From Planctomycetales bacterium (GTDB lineage: Bacteria; Planctomycetota; Planctomycetia; Planctomycetales; Planctomycetaceae): DNA of 5,113 nucleotides. The position numbers were made by a program, and so were the translations under genes. The stretch's first letter is position 1. Each line of letters opens with the position of its first letter. This document shows, one piece after another, positions 1 to 5,113 of this stretch. Below the pieces are notes generated by a model. The model was given only the letters and a program-made list of their open reading frames with translations. It was not told where the DNA came from and searched no databases. The DNA lies in assembly GCA_020050375.1 (NCBI GenBank), contig JAGVKR010000159.1, positions 1 through 5,113 of the forward strand, written 5' to 3'.

Positions 1-27
1 GGAGACGCTTGCACAGCGGGGGATGGT

Positions 28-60
28 GGGACCGGGGAACTGGGACCGGGGACCGGGGGG
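28..60. repeat. Tandem heptamer array (GGGACCG type)
   Basis: Four 7-bp units lie in exact register: GGGACCG (28-34), GGGAACT (35-41), GGGACCG (42-48) and GGGACCG (49-55), followed by a run of G. The unit is the exact reverse complement of CGGTCCC, which is repeated four times at 4665-4692 near the other end of the window, so this is one repeat family in two orientations. It looks like a spacer repeat rather than coding sequence, although the reading frame of the following gene stays open through it. Confidence 0.8.
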
Positions 61-96
61 GATTTCGATGAAGCGGCACAGAATCGGTCTGCGATA

Positions 97-447
97 TTGC
101 CGCCGGAGCTGGACACCTATTATCAGGAGTTGGTCCGGACGTATGTCATCATGGGGTCGGGAAGCCTCGTGACAGAGATTTCCCGTCTCGCCGACCTGCT
201 CGCTGAAGCGGGCCTCTCGCCGCGCGAGGTTTTCGATTTCCACCTGCTGCGCCTGGGCCGGCTCGTCCGCGGGCTGGGCAATCGCAGCACACGGCACGTG
301 ATGGCCAGGGCCGACCTGTTGGCGCTCGAACTGATGATCCACCTCGGCGAATGCTACCAGCGCCGGCTGCACGAACGACTGTCAGTTGACGACGGCGGGT
401 GCCGGGGCCAGAGCGAACACGCGGATGACGCAATGCGGCAAATCTGA
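97..447 (+). CDS. KaiA C-terminal / RsbU N-terminal-like domain protein
   Basis: This encodes 116 residues from a TTG start. Residues about 8-91 follow the pattern of the KaiA/RsbU four-helix domain: YQELVRTYV at the front, a central S-P-R-E-V-F-D-F-H segment (41-49) comparable to 'P-x-x-I-x-x-I-H' in both families, and a final helix ending HLGECYQRR (82-90), close to KaiA's 'HLCEMYRR'. The last 25 residues look disordered. In known families this fold is a dimeric docking domain: KaiA acts on KaiC, and RsbU-N binds the activator RsbT. A partner-binding role is therefore inferred, and no catalytic domain is present. The start is uncertain. TTG at 97 has no Shine-Dalgarno site, no ATG or GTG precedes it in frame, and the frame is open to base 1. 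The gene may therefore be the C-terminal part of a longer protein, as KaiA-C is. The next gene on the same strand is 201 bp away, so an operon is not evident. Confidence 0.6.
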   Translation: MPPELDTYYQELVRTYVIMGSGSLVTEISRLADLLAEAGLSPREVFDFHLLRLGRLVRGLGNRSTRHVMARADLLALELMIHLGECYQRRLHERLSVDDGGCRGQSEHADDAMRQI

Positions 448-535
448 TTTCCAATGGGCGGCGGCGTTGTCGGAACCAATCGACAAGCGATGGCCCCGTT
501 GTCCGTTGCGGGGCCACCGCTCGTCCGATTTGCCG
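436..535. other. Nested inverted repeats, possible structured RNA or terminator
   Basis: The outer 9-bp arms CGGCAAATC (436-444, overlapping the end of the preceding gene) and GATTTGCCG (527-535) are perfect complements. Between them lie two hairpins. One is TTGTCG (467-472) with CGACAA (481-486) and an 8-nt loop. The other is stronger: AGCGATGGCCCCG (486-498) with CGGGGCCACCGCT (509-521), 12 pairs with one A/C mismatch and a 10-nt loop. No T-tract follows, so a classical intrinsic terminator is not supported, although the strong hairpin sits 39 bp after the stop codon and could stop or protect the transcript. CGTTGTC occurs at 465-471 and again at 497-503, so alternative pairings are possible. 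The function is unknown. It could also be a degenerate palindromic mobile repeat. Confidence 0.45.
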
Positions 536-638
536 ACCGTCTGCCGATCCGGATCGTTTGCACGGATGGCGATTCGAGTCACAAATGAATTTTCCGCTAT
601 GACCCCGGCACCCGTCATTCAACACTGCGCTACTCGAT

Positions 639-642
639 GAGG
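639..642 (+). promoter_or_regulatory. Ribosome binding site deciding the start at 649
   Basis: GAGG lies 6 nt before the ATG at 649. The in-frame ATG at 637 overlaps this motif and has no purine-rich sequence ahead of it (the preceding bases are cgctactcg). The downstream ATG is therefore preferred, which removes four residues (MRPS) from the longest reading. Confidence 0.55.
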
Positions 643-648
643 CCCTCC

Positions 649-1020
649 ATGCCCGATACCACCGAAACCATCGCCCAGCTTCGCCAGGCGGTGCAGGCCT
701 TCGTCGACGAGCGCGATTGGCGGCAGTTCCATACCCCCAAGAACCTCGCCATGTCATTGGCCATCGAAGCGGCCGAGTTGATGGAGCACTTTCAGTGGCT
801 CGACCTGCCTGAATCGGTCGCTCGTGGGAGCGACCCGGCGCACCGTGACGCGATCGCCGATGAGATGGCCGACGTCTGCTGTTATCTCCTCAGTTTGGCG
901 AATGCTCTGGAACTCGATCTCAGCTCCGCCGTAAAATCTAAGCTGGTGAAGAACGCCGTCAAATATCCCGCCGACCAGTGCCGCGGCCGCTTCGAGCGTC
1001 CCCGGCCGCCGGCCGAATGA
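649..1020 (+). CDS. MazG-like nucleotide pyrophosphohydrolase (dCTPase/RS21-C6 type)
   Basis: This is a 123-residue all-alpha NTP pyrophosphohydrolase. Such enzymes hydrolyse (d)NTPs to the monophosphate and pyrophosphate with Mg2+, clearing non-canonical or surplus nucleotides in the cytoplasm. The sequence resembles dCTPP1/RS21-C6 throughout: ERDWRQFHTPKNL (21-33), then IEAAELMEHFQW (39-50) with metal ligands E40 and E43, and DEMADVCCYLL (71-81) with E72 and D75. This gives the paired ExxE...ExxD metal site of the superfamily. The family-typical K98, N102 and Y106-P107 follow. The length is normal for a single-domain member, and the tail after residue 113 is rich in Pro and Arg. The true substrate (dCTP or another NTP) cannot be read from the sequence. 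The gene is followed by a LOG-family gene on the same strand after 114 bp containing an inverted repeat, so shared transcription is possible but not assured. Confidence 0.9.
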   Translation: MPDTTETIAQLRQAVQAFVDERDWRQFHTPKNLAMSLAIEAAELMEHFQWLDLPESVARGSDPAHRDAIADEMADVCCYLLSLANALELDLSSAVKSKLVKNAVKYPADQCRGRFERPRPPAE

Positions 1021-1043
1021 ACGAAGATTCCTTGATCAGCTCG

Positions 1044-1125
1044 TCGAAAAAGGGGTTAGACCCTTTTCGGCCGCGAAATTGTCCGATCAAAACCGATATC
1101 CGAGAGGGTCAGACCCCTTTTTCGA
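1044..1125. repeat. REP-like 82-bp intergenic inverted repeat
   Basis: Two arms, 1044-1070 and 1100-1125, are inverted copies. TCGAAAAAGGGGT (1044-1056) pairs perfectly with ACCCCTTTTTCGA (1113-1125), and the pairing continues with a few mismatches, wobbles and one bulge to 1070/1100 around a 29-nt loop. Each arm is also a small palindrome: AAAAGGG with CCCTTTT at 1048-1054/1061-1067, and GGGTC-A-GACCC at 1106-1116 followed by CTTTTT. It fills most of the spacer between the pyrophosphohydrolase gene and the LOG gene. The architecture resembles a REP/BIME-type element. Either arm could also act as a weak intrinsic terminator, because GC stems are followed by T-runs. No transposase is visible nearby. 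Confidence 0.7.
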
Positions 1126-1134
1126 CAACCTGCC

Positions 1135-2187
1135 ATGCCCGACCCTGTGCCGCGCTCGCGGCCCGATCTCTCTGAAACCGAAGTCCTGACGGCGATGCAG
1201 TCGGGAACCTTCGACGCGATCAGCACCACGCCCGACGCGCTCGTCCTCGAAATCAAGGAAACGGCCGACAAGCTCGTCCGCGATCAGACGACCCGCGGCG
1301 ACCTCAAGATCATCAGCCGCGCGCTCAAGGAATTGCGCTACGCCTTCAAAGTCTTCAAGCCGTACCGACACCGCCGCAAGATCACCGTCTTCGGCTCGGC
1401 CCGTACCCCTCCCGATCATCCCGCCTATCGGATGACGGTCGAATTCGGGAAGCGGATGGCGCAGGAAGGGTGGATGGTCGTCACCGGCGGCGGCCCCGGA
1501 ATCATGGAGGCCGGCCACGAAGGAGCCGGCCGCGAGATGTCGTTCGGGCTCAACATTGTGCTTCCCTTCGAGCAGGAAGCCAACCCGGTCATCCTCAAAG
1601 ACAGCAAGCTCATCAACTTCAAGTACTTCTTCACCCGGAAGCTGCTGTTCGTCAAAGAGGTCCATGCGATCGCCCTCTTCCCCGGCGGGTTCGGCACGAT
1701 GGACGAAGGCTTCGAGACGCTGACTCTCGTGCAGACCGGCAAACGCGACCTGATGCCAATGGTGCTGATCGACGAGCCGGGGGACGGCTACTGGCAGGGG
1801 TGGAAGAGCTTCATCGAGCGGCAACTGCTCGGCCGCAAGCTGATCTCGCCGGCCGACATGTCCCTCTTCCGCATCGTCGACAACGTCGAAGACGCCGTCG
1901 TCGAAGTATTGCGGTTCTACAGCACCTACCACAGCATGCGTTACGTCCGCAAGAAGCTGGTATTGCGGCTGAATCGTGAGCTGAGCGATGCCGTGGTCGA
2001 GCAGCTCAACGTCGACTTCGCCGGCATCGTCGAGTCGGGAAAGATCGTCAAATCGGCCGCTTTGCCGCTCGAATCGGACGACAAGCACCTGCACGATCTG
2101 CCGCGGCTCGTGTTCAACTTCAACCGCAAAGACATCGGCCGCCTCCGCCAGATGGTCGACGCCATCAACACCGCCGGTGCGACGTGA
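1135..2187 (+). CDS. LOG-family (TIGR00730-type) Rossmann-fold protein
   Basis: This is a 350-residue protein with a central lysine-decarboxylase-like/LOG domain at about residues 80-265. Diagnostic motifs are KITVFGSAR (82-90, first Rossmann strand), [16 protein letters not shown] (116-131) and [12 protein letters not shown] (183-194), the family's PGGxGTxxE signature with catalytic-type E191. Characterised LOG proteins are phosphoribohydrolases that release a base from a nucleoside 5'-monophosphate (cytokinin activation; purine/pyrimidine nucleotide cleavage in PpnN). 'Lysine decarboxylase' annotations of this family are misleading. Typical LOGs have about 180-220 residues. This one has about 80 extra N-terminal and 85 C-terminal residues, the latter beginning at [14 protein letters not shown] (263-276), somewhat like the larger PpnN class. 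The ATG at 1135 is the first usable start: the frame is closed at 1057-1059 with no ATG, GTG or TTG between. No Shine-Dalgarno site is visible, and the REP-like element ends 9 bp upstream. The gene ends 27 bp from the convergent miaB. Confidence 0.88.
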   Translation: MPDPVPRSRPDLSETEVLTAMQSGTFDAISTTPDALVLEIKETADKLVRDQTTRGDLKIISRALKELRYAFKVFKPYRHRRKITVFGSARTPPDHPAYRMTVEFGKRMAQEGWMVVTGGGPGIMEAGHEGAGREMSFGLNIVLPFEQEANPVILKDSKLINFKYFFTRKLLFVKEVHAIALFPGGFGTMDEGFETLTLVQTGKRDLMPMVLIDEPGDGYWQGWKSFIERQLLGRKLISPADMSLFRIVDNVEDAVVEVLRFYSTYHSMRYVRKKLVLRLNRELSDAVVEQLNVDFAGIVESGKIVKSAALPLESDDKHLHDLPRLVFNFNRKDIGRLRQMVDAINTAGAT

Positions 2188-2214
2188 GCGGCCACTCAGC
2201 AACCTCTTCACGCC

Positions 2215-3765
<1,551 letters not shown>

Positions 3766-3780
3766 TGTGGCGCTTGCGAT

Positions 3781-4350
3781 TTATACCTTCACGCGCTCGA
3801 CGTACTCACCCGTTCGCGTGTCGATCCGGACGGTTTCGCCCTGGTCGATGAACGCCGGGACCTGAATCTCGGCCCCGGTTTCGACCTTGGCCGTCTTGGT
3901 GATGTTCCCCGAGCTGTTTCCGCGGACGGCCGGCTCGGTGTACGTGATCTTCACGTTGACGTGCGGCGGCGGTGTGACTTCGATCACCCGGTCGTTCCAG
4001 TACATCAGATTGCAGACCATCCCGTCCATCAGCCACCGGGTCCCGTCCCCCATCACCGACTGCGGGACCGTGTACTGCTCGAACGATTCCTGATCCATGA
4101 AGACCAGATTGTCTTTCTCGCGGTACAGAAACTGGGCGTCTCCCTTGCGGACGTCGGCCGCTTCCAACCCGTCGCCGCTCTTGTAGGTTCGGTCGATGAT
4201 GGTAGACTTCAAAAGGTTTTTCAGACGACACTTGTAGAGCGCCTGCCCTTTCCCCGGCTTGACGAAATTGCACTCCAGCATGTCATACGGGTCCCCTTCG
4301 ATGACGACCTTGGCACCCCTCCGAAAGTCACCGGCATTGATCTGTGGCAT
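3781..4350 (-). CDS. efp: Elongation factor P
   Basis: EF-P binds the ribosome between the P and E sites and rescues ribosomes stalled on consecutive prolines. The 189 residues match the family end to end in three beta-barrel domains: KOW-like domain I (about 1-63), central OB (65-125) and C-terminal OB (128-189). The tip loop reads FVKPGKGQA (29-37), placing K34 exactly where E. coli EF-P is beta-lysylated by EpmA/EpmB. The C-terminal signature region ends DTRTGEYVERVKV. An EpmB gene starts 362 bp away in divergent orientation, which supports beta-lysyl modification. Domain II/III linker residues 127-129 are Pro-Pro-Pro (CCG CCG CCG, positions 3972-3964), so translation of EF-P may itself need EF-P. 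ATG at 4350 fits the family N-terminus. A weak purine-rich AAGAGA (4363-4358) lies 7 nt ahead of it. miaB follows in the same probable operon. Confidence 0.97.
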   Translation of the reverse strand: MPQINAGDFRRGAKVVIEGDPYDMLECNFVKPGKGQALYKCRLKNLLKSTIIDRTYKSGDGLEAADVRKGDAQFLYREKDNLVFMDQESFEQYTVPQSVMGDGTRWLMDGMVCNLMYWNDRVIEVTPPPHVNVKITYTEPAVRGNSSGNITKTAKVETGAEIQVPAFIDQGETVRIDTRTGEYVERVKV

Positions 4351-4388
4351 AAGCGAGTCTCTTTTCCCTCAACAAGTGTAGAGCATGT

Positions 4389-4424
4389 CCGCGGAGCGCG
4401 CGGAACCTGCGTTCCTGACGTCAG
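4389..4424 (-). promoter_or_regulatory. Hairpin-rich sequence upstream of efp
   Basis: Three short inverted repeats lie side by side or overlapping, 39-74 bp before the efp start. They are CCGCG (4389-4393) with CGCGG (4399-4403), GGAAC (4402-4406) with GTTCC (4411-4415), and the perfect 10-bp palindrome CTGACGTCAG (4415-4424). The first two would be mutually exclusive RNA hairpins if transcribed as the efp leader. The palindrome could be a dimeric operator. Such short repeats arise readily in GC-rich DNA, so a regulatory role is only suggested. Confidence 0.25.
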
Positions 4425-4540
4425 TGACACCGTTTCCAAGCGGCCAAAAGCATAGCACATGCATTTTTTCTTTACCAGACGCGGTGGAAGTGGGGCCGGA
4501 GGGCGGCCGACGCGTTCGAAGATGGGGCCCTGGATTCAGG

Positions 4541-4572
4541 GAGAGACGGAGAGAATGAGAGACGGAGAGAGG
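4541..4572. repeat. GA-rich tandem repeat, 2 x 16 bp
   Basis: GAGAGACGGAGAGAAT (4541-4556) is followed directly by GAGAGACGGAGAGAGG (4557-4572), with 14 of 16 bases identical. The purine-rich character continues to about 4596, making a tract of roughly 57 bp with very few pyrimidines on the + strand. It lies between the efp leader and the heptamer array and is probably a non-coding simple-sequence expansion. Confidence 0.8.
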
Positions 4573-4622
4573 GGGAGAACGAGGGGACAAGGAGGGCCAC
4601 TCAAGGCGTCAGCCGCGTCTTC

Positions 4623-4692
4623 ATTCCGCATTCCGCACTCCGAACTCCACATTTCCCCGTCCCCCGGTCCCCGGTCCCCGGTCCCCGGTCCC
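4623..4692. repeat. Ten-unit heptamer array
   Basis: Seventy bases divide into ten in-phase 7-bp units: ATTCCGC twice (4623-4636), ACTCCGA (4637-4643), ACTCCAC (4644-4650), ATTTCCC (4651-4657), CGTCCCC (4658-4664), then CGGTCCC four times (4665-4692). All share a T-C-C core. The unit type changes gradually from ATTCCGC to CGGTCCC without breaking the register. CGGTCCC is the reverse complement of the GGGACCG repeat at 28-55. The array ends 20 bp before the epmB start. It resembles in form, not in sequence, the short tandemly repeated heptanucleotides (STRR) of cyanobacteria. Confidence 0.85.
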
Positions 4693-4712
4693 GCCACTTC
4701 GGCAGGTGCCGC

Positions 4713-5113
4713 ATGACCTCCCCTTCGCCGGTCATCGCCGCCGATTGGCACCGCGCGCTCGCCGAGGCGATCCGCGATCCTGATGAGCTGGTCGATCTGC
4801 TTTGCCTCCCCGACGAGTTCCGCGAGCCGGCCCGCCGCGCGGCGAAACTTTTTCCGCTGCTCGTCCCACGCAGCTTTCTCGACCGCATCCGTCCCGGTGA
4901 TCCGGCAGACCCGCTGTTGCTGCAAGTCCTTCCTTTGAAAGCGGAAGAGGAGCCGGTCGCCGGTTTCCTCGACGACCCGGTCGGCGACGACCACGCCCGC
5001 CGCGCGCCGGGCCTTCTGCAAAAGTACACGGGCCGGGCGCTGATGATCGCGACGGGGGCCTGTGCCGTGCATTGCCGGTATTGCTTCCGCCGGCACTACC
5101 CCTACGGCGACGA
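4713..5113 (+). CDS. epmB: EF-P beta-lysylation protein EpmB, 5' part (runs off the window)
   Basis: EpmB is a lysine 2,3-aminomutase-like radical SAM enzyme (with PLP and one [4Fe-4S] cluster) that converts (S)-alpha-lysine to (R)-beta-lysine, which EpmA then attaches to EF-P. The first 133 residues are present. They include the family N-terminal region with FPLLVPRSFLDRIRPGDPAD (47-66) and FLDDPVGD (85-92), then GLLQKYTGRALMIATGACAV (100-119) leading into HCRYCFRRHYPYG. The radical-SAM cysteines are C117, C121 and C124 (CxxxCxxC). The 'RYCFRRHYPY' continuation is characteristic of EpmB. The PLP lysine and the rest of the barrel lie beyond base 5113. ATG at 4713 fits the family N-terminus. 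Only AGG (4704-4706), 6 nt upstream, could serve as a Shine-Dalgarno site. The divergent efp supplies the substrate protein. epmA is not in the window and could lie downstream. Confidence 0.93.
   Translation, partial: MTSPSPVIAADWHRALAEAIRDPDELVDLLCLPDEFREPARRAAKLFPLLVPRSFLDRIRPGDPADPLLLQVLPLKAEEEPVAGFLDDPVGDDHARRAPGLLQKYTGRALMIATGACAVHCRYCFRRHYPYGD

Larger units (their letters stand above)
4351..4712. other. Divergent intergenic region between efp and epmB
   Basis: These 362 bp contain no credible gene and should hold the promoters of both efp (leftward) and epmB (rightward). No convincing -35/-10 pair could be read on either strand. The efp-proximal part has hairpin-forming sequences (4389-4424). 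The middle has a small hairpin CCCTG/CAGGG (4528-4541), then a GA-rich repeat. The epmB-proximal part is a ten-unit heptamer array. Just before epmB, CGGCA (4700-4704) and TGCCG (4707-4711) form a short inverted repeat overlapping the expected ribosome-binding position. Confidence 0.7.

Noticed and set aside
68..172. Short ATG-initiated frame overlapping the start of the first gene
   Set aside because: Only 34 codons, in a different frame from the conserved domain, and with no Shine-Dalgarno site.
545..556. 12-bp perfect palindrome CGATCCGGATCG upstream of the pyrophosphohydrolase gene
   Set aside because: It could be an operator, but a single GC-rich palindrome without a second copy or a nearby regulator is not enough to call one.
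558..586. Possible promoter TTGCAC - 17 nt - ACAAAT ahead of the pyrophosphohydrolase gene
   Set aside because: Each hexamer matches the sigma-70 consensus at only about three of six positions, which is chance level.
149..757. 202-codon open frame on the - strand over the first gene and the following spacer
   Set aside because: Low-complexity Arg/Gly/Ala composition, overlapping two better-supported genes and the structured spacer.
1087..2211. 374-codon open frame on the - strand opposite the LOG gene
   Set aside because: It mirrors the LOG coding frame, shows no family motif, and starts inside the convergent gap. The + strand has clear LOG signatures.
2188..2214. Bidirectional terminator between the convergent LOG and miaB genes
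   Set aside because: The 27-bp gap contains no inverted repeat or T-run. Any termination signal must lie inside the genes or be factor-dependent.
4369..4590. 73-codon open frame on the - strand in the efp-epmB spacer, ending in a five-codon ATG mini-frame before efp
   Set aside because: It is made largely of the GA-rich repeat and random spacer. No conserved motif is visible, and the mini-frame has no proline run or other attenuator-like codons.

Overview
The window looks like a high-GC bacterial chromosome, most likely a planctomycete. That assignment is an inference. It rests on the style of the MiaB, EF-P and EpmB proteins, on weak or absent Shine-Dalgarno sites, and on short tandem heptamer and palindromic repeats between housekeeping genes. 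No rRNA, tRNA, CRISPR array, transposase or phage gene was seen. All protein assignments come from reading motifs by eye.

Layout, left to right. Positions 1-96 hold a tandem heptamer (GGGACCG) and the uncertain 5' end of the first gene. Positions 97-447 (+) encode a small four-helix-type domain resembling the KaiA C-terminal / RsbU N-terminal family. Positions 448-648 are non-coding and contain nested inverted repeats. Positions 649-1020 (+) encode an all-alpha MazG-like/dCTPase-type nucleotide pyrophosphohydrolase. Positions 1044-1125 are an 82-bp REP-like inverted repeat. Positions 1135-2187 (+) encode a LOG-family (TIGR00730-type) Rossmann protein with long N- and C-terminal extensions. 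It converges, across a 27-bp gap, on a leftward pair: efp (4350-3781) followed 15 bp later by miaB (3765-2215). Positions 4351-4712 are a 362-bp divergent intergenic region with hairpins, a GA-rich tandem repeat and a ten-unit heptamer array. From 4713 (+) to the window edge is the 5' part of epmB.

Functional logic. The right half concerns translation. EF-P carries the lysine (K34) that is beta-lysylated in the EpmA/EpmB pathway, and the lysine 2,3-aminomutase-like enzyme EpmB is encoded divergently beside it. MiaB methylthiolates tRNA position 37. The left half has a possible signalling domain and two nucleotide-metabolism enzymes: an NTP pyrophosphohydrolase and a probable nucleoside-monophosphate phosphoribohydrolase. 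The most unusual material is non-coding. The same heptamer appears in arrays at both ends of the window in opposite orientation, and two separate palindromic elements lie between genes. I found no clear new multi-gene system. The best leads are the KaiA/RsbU-like domain protein, the heptamer arrays, and a Pro-Pro-Pro stretch inside EF-P itself.
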